Positions 44,669 to 52,628 of a stretch of DNA of 64,000 nucleotides are shown piece by piece (the stretch's first letter is position 1; every line of letters starts with the position of its first letter). Position numbers and translations under genes: made by a program. The notes beneath the pieces were generated by a model. It was not told the origin of the DNA and made no database searches. It worked only from the letters and a program-made list of their open reading frames with translations. Source of the stretch: Oculatella sp. LEGE 06141 (GTDB lineage: Bacteria > Cyanobacteriota > Cyanobacteriia > Elainellales > Elainellaceae); assembly GCF_015207605.1 (NCBI RefSeq), contig NZ_JADEWO010000003.1, positions 124,001 to 188,000 on the forward strand, read 5' to 3'.

Positions 44669-45637
44669 ATGACATTTGAACAACTTTGCCAACGCTCAGA
44701 CATCCTAGGAACTCAAATCATCACCCGCGATACCGGGAAGCGCCTGGGAGTGGTCAGCCAGCTCTGGGTTGATGTCGATCGCCGAGAAGTGGTTGCGATC
44801 GGTCTACGTGAAAGTATGCTCTCTGGTGTACTGTCCAACACGCAGCAAGCGATGATGCTAACGAGCATCCGTCAGATTGGTGATGTAATTCTGGTGGACG
44901 ACGATACGGTTTTAGACGATGAAGTCAACGTCGAGGCATTCAGCAAGCTGATTAGCAGCGAGGTGATTACCGAGACGGGAGAGTTGCTGGGTAAAGTTCG
45001 AGGCTTTAAGTTTGATGTAAACGATGGCAAGGTGGTCTCGCTCATCATCGCCTCAATCGGGTTGCCTCAGATTCCAGATCAGGTGGTTAGCACCTATGAG
45101 CTATCTATGGATGAAGTGGTCAGCAGTGGTCCCGATCGCCTCATCGTGTTTGAAGGGGCGGAAGATAAACTGGTTCAGCTTACCGTCGGTGTGCTGGAAC
45201 GCCTTGGTATTGGCAAGCCCCCCTGGGAGCGAGACGAGGAAGAAGATTACTACGTCATGCCGACCTCAACCGACAAACAGCTAGGCACCGGAACGCGAGT
45301 TGCCAGCGAAACCTGGGATGACGACCATTGGAGTGAGTCGGAGTCGCGCCGTGCCCCTATCCGTGAGCCGCTCCGTCAGCAGCGTCAACCGGAACCCGTT
45401 TACTACGAAGAAGACAACTGGAGCGACAACGCGGCAGAGGCTCGATATGCCGACGAGCCTGCTTATTTGGAAGAAGCGCCCTACGTAGACTATCGCCAGA
45501 CGGACTATGGAGAGGATGAGGATGTGACGGGCGATGCATGGGAAGATGACGAAAACCCCAAGCCAGAACGCCGTCCCCAAATCAACATCCCTGAGCGCAA
45601 GCGCGTTGTGGAATACGAAGAGGAAACGGATTACTAG
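44669..45637 (+). CDS. PRC-barrel domain protein with acidic tail
   Basis: A 322-residue protein with two PRC-barrel domains (residues about 12-80, LGTQIITRDTGKRLGVVSQLWVD; and about 90-165, ITETGELLGKVRGFKFDVNDGKV). The C-terminal 120 residues are disordered and acidic, rich in Asp/Glu/Tyr. PRC barrels occur in RimM, photosynthetic reaction centre H subunits and archaeal cell-division proteins. The role here is not known, but its position right after smc hints at a link to chromosome or division biology. Confidence 0.85.
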   Translation: MTFEQLCQRSDILGTQIITRDTGKRLGVVSQLWVDVDRREVVAIGLRESMLSGVLSNTQQAMMLTSIRQIGDVILVDDDTVLDDEVNVEAFSKLISSEVITETGELLGKVRGFKFDVNDGKVVSLIIASIGLPQIPDQVVSTYELSMDEVVSSGPDRLIVFEGAEDKLVQLTVGVLERLGIGKPPWERDEEEDYYVMPTSTDKQLGTGTRVASETWDDDHWSESESRRAPIREPLRQQRQPEPVYYEEDNWSDNAAEARYADEPAYLEEAPYVDYRQTDYGEDEDVTGDAWEDDENPKPERRPQINIPERKRVVEYEEETDY

Positions 45638-45678
45638 CCTTCCTTCTCAAATAGCTTGACAGTCAACAATAATAGAAC

Positions 45679-45721
45679 GGGCGGTTGGGGTAATTCATGT
45701 CTCCTGACTGCCCATTTTTTT
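45679..45721 (+). terminator. Intrinsic terminator of the PRC-barrel gene
   Basis: GGGCGGT (45679-45685) pairs with ACTGCCC (45707-45713) with one G-U pair, followed by A and a run of seven T residues. It begins about 40 bases after the stop codon. Confidence 0.8.
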
Positions 45722-45896
45722 GAGAACTGACACGGTTTTCGCTTGCCTGAAGGTAAAAATAGCGCTGGCACGCCGGTGACTGCAAGCCTTTTCCAGAACG
45801 ATGCTTCTACGTTCTTAACATGACCCTCATGGCAAAGGGTGCAATGTCGGCTAAACCAAGTTGCGATCGCTTAAAGCCATCACAAATCAACCAAAA

Positions 45897-45914
45897 GGTG
45901 GGCACCTGCCCACC
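45897..45914 (-). terminator. Intrinsic terminator of prs
   Basis: GGTGGGCA (45897-45904) pairs with TGCCCACC (45907-45914). On the minus strand the stem is followed by TTTTGG. It lies about 15 bases after the prs stop codon. Confidence 0.8.
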
Positions 45915-45928
45915 CTAGCCTCAAGCAA

Positions 45929-46921
45929 TCAACGGAACATGCTGCTGACAGAACTGTCTTCATGAATGCGCCAAATCGTTTCCCCGAGTAAGTTTGCAAC
46001 CGAAAGCACGGTTAGCTGATTGAAGCGCTTCTCCTCGGGAACCGGAATTGTGTTAGTGATAATGACTTCTTCAAACAATCCGCTGGACAGGCGTTCTACG
46101 GCGGGTGGTGAAAACACGGCATGAGTTGCACAGGCGTACACTTGGCGGGCACCTTCCTCGCGTAGAAGCTTAGCCCCTTCCGAAATGGTGCCGCCCGTAT
46201 CGATCATGTCATCCACCAAAACGGCTGTTTTTCCAGCAACATCACCGATTACATTCATCACTTCGGCTACATTATGAGCCTGACGGCGCTTGTCAATAAT
46301 GGCTAGCGGCGCATCATCTAGTTTTTTGGCAAAGGCTCTAGCTCGCGCTACACCGCCCACATCGGGAGAAACCACAACGATATCTTCAAGCTGCTTGCTG
46401 TTCAGGTAATCCAGGATGACAGGCGAACCATAGACATGATCAAAGGGAATGTCAAAATAGCCCTGGATTTGAGCAGAGTGCAGATCCATTGCCAACACAC
46501 GGCTTGCCCCCGCTTGAGTCACCAAGTTGGCCACCAGCTTAGCGGTGATGGATTCCCGTCCAGCCGTTTTGCGATCGGCTCTGGCATAGCCATAGTAAGG
46601 AATCACTGCCGTTACCTGGCGAGCAGATGCCCGACGACAAGCATCTACCATGATCAGCAATTCCATTAAATGATCGTTCACCGGGTAGCAGGTGGGCTGC
46701 ATCAGGTAGACATCACAACCACGAATAGATTCCTGAACTTGAATGTAGAGTTCTCCATCAGCAAATCGCTTCCGAACCATCGGCCCCAAATCCATGCCTA
46801 AATAACGAGCCACTTCCTGAGCCAGCGGAACATTAGCTGACCCTGAAAATAGCCTCAGGCGGCTGTTATCAGAAATTTGAGGTAGAGGAGGCTGAAGAGT
46901 CAAAGTAGCAGAGCGGATCAC
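45929..46921 (-). CDS. prs: Ribose-phosphate pyrophosphokinase (PRPP synthetase)
   Basis: A 330-residue enzyme making 5-phosphoribosyl-1-pyrophosphate from ribose 5-phosphate and ATP, for nucleotides, histidine and tryptophan. Signatures are LRLFSGSANVPLAQEVARYLG, the ATP-binding YGYARADRK segment, and the ribose-phosphate loop VDDMIDTGGTI. The GTG at 46921 was chosen: a GAGGA ribosome-binding site ends six bases before it. A TTG six codons upstream also exists. Single-gene unit with its own terminator. Confidence 0.95.
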   Translation of the reverse strand: MIRSATLTLQPPLPQISDNSRLRLFSGSANVPLAQEVARYLGMDLGPMVRKRFADGELYIQVQESIRGCDVYLMQPTCYPVNDHLMELLIMVDACRRASARQVTAVIPYYGYARADRKTAGRESITAKLVANLVTQAGASRVLAMDLHSAQIQGYFDIPFDHVYGSPVILDYLNSKQLEDIVVVSPDVGGVARARAFAKKLDDAPLAIIDKRRQAHNVAEVMNVIGDVAGKTAVLVDDMIDTGGTISEGAKLLREEGARQVYACATHAVFSPPAVERLSSGLFEEVIITNTIPVPEEKRFNQLTVLSVANLLGETIWRIHEDSSVSSMFR

Positions 46922-47498
46922 GACAGGTCCTCGACGCAATATTCACCGCAATCTTATCATTTCAGACCCAAAACATCTTCCAGGGTTTTTGCGGAGATCC
47001 ACGCTTGAATCGGTACAACGTACTGCCATTATGGGCAATTATTGCAGCACGGTAGAGAGACAAATGCTCGTTAAATTTAAGGTTAATTAAAACCTTGTTC
47101 TCACTCCAGCCCTGGTGCCAGTGAGCGGATCGTTGGCACGAAGTTAGTGCTTTGTGGGGTGGCCTTTGCCACGCGAAGATGGGTGCAAAGGAAATGAGGT
47201 GGTGAGGATTTGTCTTCCCAGACTTCAGAACATCTCCAGCAGCTCAGAGCAGTGATGCTGGTGGAATTAGGCTACTCCGATCGGTGTTGAAAATAGGGTT
47301 GCGGACACTGAGCCAAAACTATATCAGAATTCATCAAAAGAGATAAATCTTTGATTCTGAAGATTATAAAAAAGACTGATTCAAATTAAAAACATGGGTC
47401 TGAACGGTTCATTCATTCTGATTAGCGATCGCCCCAATAGGAATAACGCCATAGAGCTATTCAGCCAAACTACACCCTGGCAAAAAGCGGCCATAAAA
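46922..47498. other. Intergenic region between prs and psb30
   Basis: About 580 bases without a gene. The prs promoter must be here. Short stems (AAGGTT-AATTAA-AACCTT at 47079-47096; GTGGC-CTTT-GCCAC nearby) and one HIP1-like site are visible. No conserved RNA recognised. Confidence 0.4.
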
Positions 47499-47541
47499 AG
47501 TGGGGAAATGACATGAGCATTGCCCATTTCGTTTCCCCACT
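47499..47541 (-). terminator. Intrinsic terminator of psb30
   Basis: AGTGGGGAAA (47499-47508) pairs with TTTCCCCACT (47532-47541). On the minus strand the stem is followed by TTTTTA. It is about 65 bases beyond the psb30 stop. Confidence 0.8.
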
Positions 47542-47605
47542 ACTTCTATTTCTTGGTTTTCTCTAGATTTGACGACTGAACCAAAATTCAGCGAGTATGG
47601 GAATC

Positions 47606-47737
47606 CTATAAATCTCCACCCCGAGCGGCTAGAACAAAAATGACGACTGGCCCTGCAATCATGATCATGCCGACAAGGGTGAGCTGAACGATCGCTTCCC
47701 AGTTGATACCGCTAAATACGCTTGTTAAAGCCTCCAT
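47606..47737 (-). CDS. psb30: Photosystem II reaction centre protein Psb30 (Ycf12)
   Basis: A 43-residue single-helix membrane protein that sits at the edge of the photosystem II core and stabilises it. The pattern is the family's: [23 protein letters not shown] followed by [10 protein letters not shown] chose the ATG at 47737 because a GGGAGGA ribosome-binding site lies five bases upstream; a longer in-frame start at 47788 has no family match. An independent terminator follows. The short length is normal for Psb30. Confidence 0.92.
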   Translation of the reverse strand: MEALTSVFSGINWEAIVQLTLVGMIMIAGPVVIFVLAARGGDL

Positions 47738-47765
47738 TGATCCTCCCAAGGTGACCCAGTATAGT

Positions 47766-47777
47766 TTCAGCTGAAAT
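47766..47777. promoter_or_regulatory. 12-bp palindrome in the psb30 leader
   Basis: TTTCAGCTGAAA is a perfect palindrome about 30 bases upstream of the psb30 start. On the minus strand TATACT (complement of 47759-47764) immediately follows, so it could be an operator next to a -10 box. Speculative. Confidence 0.3.
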
Positions 47778-47928
47778 ATCTGAATCACATTCTACCCGCT
47801 AAGTGCCCTGTCACTTCAGAAACCTGAGAAAATTGTAAAGAAATTAGTCATCTCTGGGCGTTGCCCCTGTGGGTTCCAATCCAATCGTTAAGCTCAAAAA
47901 GAGACATTTTGTATAAAATTTCAGCAGT

Positions 47929-48279
47929 ATGGCAACTTGGCGTTGTGTAAAGAACTGTGGAGCTTGTTGTCAGCTTGATCCAGCCGATCGCCCTGATCTG
48001 GATCAATACCTATCGCCAGCAGAACTGGAGCAGTATTTGACGCTCGTTGGTGCTGATGGGTGGTGCATACATTTTGATCAGGTTACTCGGGAATGCCGCA
48101 TTTATGCCGATCGCCCCCGGTTTTGCCGGGTTGAGCCAGATGTATTCCATGATCTCTATGGGATAGAGCCTGATGAACTCAACGATTTTGCGATCGACTG
48201 TTGCCATGAGCAAATTGAGAGCATTTACGGCTATCGCAGTTTGGAACTAGTCCGATTCAACCGAGAAGTTGGACTGTAA
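47929..48279 (+). CDS. YkgJ family cysteine-cluster protein
   Basis: A 116-residue protein with the YkgJ-type metal-binding cysteines: CVKNCGACCQL near the N-terminus, then GWCIHFDQVTRECRIYADRPRFCRVEP, and CCHE near the C-terminus. The family is thought to bind zinc or iron, and its function is unknown. It precedes two half-size GDT1 manganese-transporter genes on the same strand; the gap to the first is about 100 bases. A role in metal homeostasis is an inference from that context. Confidence 0.88.
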   Translation: MATWRCVKNCGACCQLDPADRPDLDQYLSPAELEQYLTLVGADGWCIHFDQVTRECRIYADRPRFCRVEPDVFHDLYGIEPDELNDFAIDCCHEQIESIYGYRSLELVRFNREVGL

Positions 48280-48377
48280 TCTGGCTCAGGCTTCGTTCAA
48301 ACTTCAGAGCAGATAGTTGCCTTTTCCAGTCGGGTAGGGCATAAAATGAAAAGAATATGAAAACAATCTAACTGCGA

Positions 48378-48842
48378 TTGCCTGTGAAGTCTCCTACTAC
48401 AGTTCGCTTCTTTGTTGCTGAACGAGAGCATCTTGTCATACAGCCTCATTTCGAGCCTCCGTTGGTTCCGAATTCTCTAGATAGCGTTAACGATGATGTT
48501 GCTCAGGACAGCACGCTGCCAGTGGCAGGCTCTTCAGAAGAGCGATCGCATCGACCTCCAGCCAACGAGGTCAAGATTTTTCTTTCTACCTTCCTAACGA
48601 TCTTCCTGGCAGAACTGGGCGACAAGACCCAGGTGGCAACCCTGTTGATGAGTGCCGAATCTCAATCTCCCTGGGTTGTGTTTGCCGGAGCCAGTTTGGC
48701 GCTAGTTGCAACTAGCTTGCTGGGGGTTTCACTTGGTTGCTGGTTGGCAAAGCGAGTGTCTAAGGCAACGCTGGAAACGGCGACAGGAGCAATCTTGCTG
48801 CTAGTTTCGGTGCTGCTGCTGTGGGATGTCGTTGGCATGTAG
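48378..48842 (+). CDS. Half-size GDT1/UPF0016 family protein, first of a pair
   Basis: A 154-residue protein of which the last 90 residues form one GDT1 half: the motif ELGDKTQVATLLM in the first of three membrane helices. The N-terminal 65 residues are hydrophilic and not family-conserved. The start is unsure: TTG at 48378 or GTG at 48384. The two half proteins probably assemble as a heterodimer to make one cation transporter, as described for the split ('hemi') manganese exchangers of cyanobacteria. Its stop codon lies 12 bases before the start of the partner. Confidence 0.85.
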   Translation: MPVKSPTTVRFFVAEREHLVIQPHFEPPLVPNSLDSVNDDVAQDSTLPVAGSSEERSHRPPANEVKIFLSTFLTIFLAELGDKTQVATLLMSAESQSPWVVFAGASLALVATSLLGVSLGCWLAKRVSKATLETATGAILLLVSVLLLWDVVGM

Positions 48843-48853
48843 AGGTTGCCGCT

Positions 48854-49159
48854 ATGGATTGGAATTTGCTTGGACTGAGCTTTGTCACCGTTTTTCTGTC
48901 CGAACTGGGGGACAAAAGCCAACTGGCTGCGATCGCCCTGAGCGGTAACTCAAAATCCATCCGAGCCGTTTTTTTAGGCTCAGTTGCTGCATTGCTGGTG
49001 ACTAGCTTTTTGGGGGTTCTGCTTGGCGATGGTGCTTCGCAACTGTTGCCCACTCGCCTGGTCAAATCAGTTGCCGCTGTTGGGTTTGCCATAATGGCTA
49101 TCCGGCTGCTTTGGTTTGATGCGAGTGAGGTGCCCGAACCGTCTGAAGAGCAACTTTAA
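48854..49159 (+). CDS. Half-size GDT1/UPF0016 family protein, second of a pair
   Basis: A 101-residue membrane protein with a single GDT1 motif, SELGDKSQLAAIAL, and three membrane helices. The ATG at 48854 was chosen; an in-frame upstream start overlaps the preceding gene. As a short half of the GDT1 fold it needs a partner, most likely the protein encoded just upstream. A GC-rich terminator hairpin follows. The likely role is export of Mn2+ or a related divalent cation. Confidence 0.88.
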   Translation: MDWNLLGLSFVTVFLSELGDKSQLAAIALSGNSKSIRAVFLGSVAALLVTSFLGVLLGDGASQLLPTRLVKSVAAVGFAIMAIRLLWFDASEVPEPSEEQL

Positions 49160-49170
49160 GAACAACAAAA

Positions 49171-49190
49171 AACCCCGCACCGGCGGGGTT
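49171..49190 (+). terminator. Intrinsic terminator after the half-size GDT1 pair
   Basis: AACCCCGC (49171-49178) pairs with GCGGGGTT (49183-49190), with A residues upstream and TAGTTTTGG downstream. It lies between convergent genes and may serve both strands. Confidence 0.85.
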
Positions 49191-49225
49191 AGTTTTGGAT
49201 GAACGGATCAACAAAGCAATTTGCC

Positions 49226-49726
49226 TTAGACTTGCTTGTTCCAACACAGCCCAAGCAAAGCACCACTTGCACCTAGCTTCAACAGCTCCAACAGCCAATA
49301 CTCTTGATGCATCTGATCCATTGCTGCTGGAACCTCAGCGCTGGGCTGAAACAAATCGAGCTGTAAACCCAGGGCGCTCATTTCTGGAGTTAACCCATAA
49401 GTGTAGATCAGGGAAACTGCAAAGAGAAATAACCCTAACCCTAAAGCGAATGCAGTTAGCTGATTCACGGTAGGTCGGGTGGTGCGAAGGACGAGCAACC
49501 CAGTTAATGCTATCGCCGCACACACCAACTCGATGCGGTTAAATATCCAAAAAATTGAATAGCCAGCGGTTGCAAATCCTGGTTCGGTCATCATGCCAGC
49601 CGTGTACATCCCCGGCATAACCACAAAATCCAAAAGCAAGCTACTGCTGAGCCAAAAGGCTAGCGTTCCTGTAACAATCGTTTGCCACTTAGAACGTTGG
49701 AATTCAGAACTGGCGATCGCAAACAT
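49226..49726 (-). CDS. Four-helix membrane protein of unknown function
   Basis: A 166-residue integral membrane protein with about four hydrophobic helices (WQTIVTGTLAFWLSSSLLLDFVVMPG; FNRIELVCAAIALTGLLVL; LTAFALGLGLFLFAVSLIYTYGL; LLELLKLGASGALLGLCW). It resembles DUF4149-like or conserved cyanobacterial membrane proteins, but I cannot assign a family confidently. A conserved-looking Glu lies in the second helix. Function unknown. Confidence 0.7.
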   Translation of the reverse strand: MFAIASSEFQRSKWQTIVTGTLAFWLSSSLLLDFVVMPGMYTAGMMTEPGFATAGYSIFWIFNRIELVCAAIALTGLLVLRTTRPTVNQLTAFALGLGLFLFAVSLIYTYGLTPEMSALGLQLDLFQPSAEVPAAMDQMHQEYWLLELLKLGASGALLGLCWNKQV

Positions 49727-49836
49727 AGGCTCCTAAGGATTACTCTCTACCTTCGAGCTTAGCGAATCTCTCCTTCCAGTAGGGTGAACTATCGTTGCAG
49801 TATGTGTAGATACGCATCGGACAACGCTCTCATCCA

Positions 49837-51429
49837 TTACGAGGGATTAAGAAGAATGTCTTGCCAATGGTCTGAGCCAAACTCCTGTTGAAATTCGTCG
49901 ATGACCCAGGAGAGGGCTTTTCCCTGCTGCTGTGCGATCGTGGCTAAATAATGTTTGTAAGCCACTTTATCGGCACGGGTAGGCGTTTCCCCGAAGATGG
50001 CATTTTGGCTCCAAGCCTTATCGGGTAAGCAGTTAAATCGTTCAAAGAAAACGCGCTTTGTCCAGTTGGGTGCTGCTCCTTGCAGAAAGGTTTTGCGCCG
50101 TTGCATTCGAAAGAACTCGATCCTTTTTTGTTCTTCAAGACGGCGCAGAATCTCCTCGCTGACAACCTCGACCATCGCTTCGGTATGAACCTGTGGTTCT
50201 GTTTGCCAGGAATAGCCACAGTCAGGACATTCTAAGACAAAACCCCAAACAAAGCGGTTGCAATCAGGACATTGTTTGTTGGGTGGCGTTTCACTGGCAT
50301 CGGGTTCTTTGCTGGTGGGCAGGCGATATTCCTTCACATCTTCGGGAAAGCCAAGGCGCGGCAAATTTCCCGCTTGATCGAGAATGATGCCGTGGATTTT
50401 GCCCGTTGCTGGGGAGATTCGCATCACTCGTCCAATTTGCTGCTGGTGTAATGCGCGCGATTGCGTCGGTCGCAACAACAGACCCACTTCCACGCTAGGT
50501 TCATCGAAACCAATGCTGATGACATTGCACGAGGTGAGAACCAGGATGGTTCCTGCCCTTAGCTCGGCATAGAGCCGCTGCCGTGCTTTGATGGCAGTGC
50601 TACCATCCACTGCTGCTGAAGGAACGCCTGCGGCCTTAAACGCTTCAGCCACATGCCGAGCGTGATCAACGTCCACACAAAAGGCGATCGTGCGTTTGTT
50701 GGGGGTGAGACGATGCCATTCTTCAACGATGCGCTGAACTAGTTCGGGGCGATCGCAAGCGTTCTTCAAATCCCGTTCGTCGTAGTCTCCCGCAACGGTG
50801 CGTACGCCTTCTAAGTCAACCTGGTTTTCGGTTGGCAAGCCGTAATACTTCATAGATGCCAGGAAGCCCATCTGCTGTAGCTCTGCCGGAACGGGCGAGG
50901 CTACAAACGTCTCCATGTGATCGCCTAATTGCGATCGCCCTAAGCGATAAGGAGTTGCGGTCATTGCTAAGTGGACAGCCGAGGGGTGCGTTTCATACAT
51001 CACCTGCTGACCAATCTGGCTGAATACCGTAGTGTGTCCCTCATCAAAAAACACCACATTGGCTGGCCATTGCTGCCACCAGTTTCGCTTCGCCATCGTT
51101 TGAATACTGGCAATTTGAATCGGCGCATCCAGATCTTCTCGCCACCCGGACTTAATAAAGCCACAGTGCAATCCGAACGACTTCATCTTTTCGTAAGTTT
51201 GACCTACCAGCACATCCAGATGCACTAAAAACAGCAGCTTTAAGCCTCTAGCTTCAGCATCAGCACAGATTTTGCCGCCAATCACTGTTTTTCCGGCACC
51301 CGTGCCAGCAATAATCGCGACTCGGCGATGTCCCCGCCCCAGGGTTGTGTAGAGTTCTTTGATCAGATGGAGTTGATAGGGACGCAGAGTTGGCGGCTGG
51401 AGTGAACTAGGTGATGAGTCCAGGTGCAT
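49837..51429 (-). CDS. DEAH-box superfamily 2 helicase with zinc ribbon
   Basis: A 530-residue SF2 helicase. Walker A is GTGAGKT at about 42-48, motif II is DEGH at about 131-134, motif III is AMTATPYRLGR, and motifs V and VI are SIGFDEPSV and QQIGRVMRI. A zinc ribbon with two CPDC knuckles (CPDCNRF and CPDCGYSW) follows at about 388-412. The closest relatives are the restriction-helicase-like / SSL2-type DEAD/DEAH proteins. No restriction, methylase or nuclease partner is adjacent. Confidence 0.9.
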   Translation of the reverse strand: MHLDSSPSSLQPPTLRPYQLHLIKELYTTLGRGHRRVAIIAGTGAGKTVIGGKICADAEARGLKLLFLVHLDVLVGQTYEKMKSFGLHCGFIKSGWREDLDAPIQIASIQTMAKRNWWQQWPANVVFFDEGHTTVFSQIGQQVMYETHPSAVHLAMTATPYRLGRSQLGDHMETFVASPVPAELQQMGFLASMKYYGLPTENQVDLEGVRTVAGDYDERDLKNACDRPELVQRIVEEWHRLTPNKRTIAFCVDVDHARHVAEAFKAAGVPSAAVDGSTAIKARQRLYAELRAGTILVLTSCNVISIGFDEPSVEVGLLLRPTQSRALHQQQIGRVMRISPATGKIHGIILDQAGNLPRLGFPEDVKEYRLPTSKEPDASETPPNKQCPDCNRFVWGFVLECPDCGYSWQTEPQVHTEAMVEVVSEEILRRLEEQKRIEFFRMQRRKTFLQGAAPNWTKRVFFERFNCLPDKAWSQNAIFGETPTRADKVAYKHYLATIAQQQGKALSWVIDEFQQEFGSDHWQDILLNPS

Positions 51430-52030
51430 TCGATCCTGACTCTAACTAAATGACCTGAGAGAAAGTGTATTACTCAAAGTACACCAAAAGGCGGCAATTG
51501 GCTGGCGACTTAGATGATGTATTGGTACAGTGTAAGCCTCTTAGCTGTTGAACCATTGCTACATCTAGTTTCTGCACAACCGCACGCATCTATCCAGGTT
51601 GGAAGTAAAAGCGAGGATCTGTTGCACAAAGGCAGATAAACAGTTGCATCAAAGCCAGGTGTTTTAGGTGTGTCCTGCTGAAACCAACTCAAATTTACAC
51701 ATCATTTAGTCGCCATTGAAAGAGTAGGGCACTCCGTATTTATTATTTCTGTGTAGCTTAAATGACTGAGTTTTTGAAGTGACCTGGCTAAGCGGATTGA
51801 CTTTATTTTTTCCAGGTCGTGTCTGCTCTGTATCTGAATTCTTAGCGAATCAGGAGCTTAATGCGAGTCCTTCAAATTGCGTATATTTTGAGCCGCATCG
51901 CTAACAATTTTTACCTCTGCTGACACATGTCTCTATTCAATATCGTTCTTAACATAGTGACTACTTGGCCTTTAACGAGCGCTTAGTAAATCCGCTCAGT
52001 AGAGCTATATCGAGATAGGAGACTTATATT
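51430..52030. other. Intergenic region between divergent helicase and secreted-protein genes
   Basis: About 600 bases with no convincing gene. A 60-codon minus-strand frame at 51510-51692 is Ser/Thr/Cys-rich without family character. No clear structured RNA was noticed. Confidence 0.4.
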
Positions 52031-52552
52031 ATGAAACGTCTAATTTACGGAACAGTATCCGCTGCACTATTGGCGACTGCGATCGCTCCGGTGGCCAACG
52101 CACAGATGAGCCAACCACAGACTCCAGGATCTCAGCAAATGGCACCCGGACAAATGTCTCCTGGACAGATGCCTCCCGGACAGACTATGCCTGGGCAAAG
52201 CGGTCAGCCTATGACTCCTGGACAAATGGATCAACAATACAACCGAAATTCTCCCCAAGGACTTGATCAGCGGACTGGCTCTCCAATGGCTGGTCAAATG
52301 CAAACCGACTTGACTGCCTTTCAGGTGGTCAACTTGGCACGGCAGGGTTACTTCAGCGAGCAGGGTATCCCCAGCTATTATGCACTCTCGACTGCCGTTA
52401 CCACGGGTCAGGTGACAGCCGACGATGTGATTCAAGCAGCGGTAGATAGTTACGGCCTTTCCTCTGAAAGAGCAGATAGCGCCGGATACGAGATTTCTGT
52501 TCAGAGACAACTGGATTCTCTGGGTGGAAACAACCGATACTTCAACCGTTAA
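52031..52552 (+). CDS. Secreted protein with Pro-Gly-Gln-Met repeats
   Basis: A 173-residue exported protein. Residues 1-24 are a signal peptide ending ANAQ. Residues about 35-65 repeat the motif PGQM (APGQM, SPGQM, PPGQ, MPGQ, TPGQM). A helical C-terminal domain of about 80 residues follows (TDLTAFQVVNLARQGYFSEQGIPSYYALSTAV). I know no family for it. Probably periplasmic. The ATG is preceded by an AGGAG sequence, and a terminator follows directly. Confidence 0.8.
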   Translation: MKRLIYGTVSAALLATAIAPVANAQMSQPQTPGSQQMAPGQMSPGQMPPGQTMPGQSGQPMTPGQMDQQYNRNSPQGLDQRTGSPMAGQMQTDLTAFQVVNLARQGYFSEQGIPSYYALSTAVTTGQVTADDVIQAAVDSYGLSSERADSAGYEISVQRQLDSLGGNNRYFNR

Positions 52553-52584
52553 TCATCGGTGATTCACTTCGGATAGCTAGATTT

Positions 52585-52607
52585 GAGGGGCGGCAAGGCC
52601 GCCCCTC
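52585..52607 (+). terminator. Intrinsic terminator of the secreted-protein gene
   Basis: GAGGGGCGGC (52585-52594) pairs with GCCGCCCCTC (52598-52607) across AAG, followed by GTTTTGTTG. It lies 22 bases before the convergent malic-enzyme stop codon. Confidence 0.88.
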
Positions 52608-52628
52608 GTTTTGTTGTGTAAATGTTGC

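Noticed and set aside
51510-51692. 60-codon minus-strand frame
   Set aside because: Cys/Ser/Thr-rich, no homology signal by eye, no ribosome-binding site.
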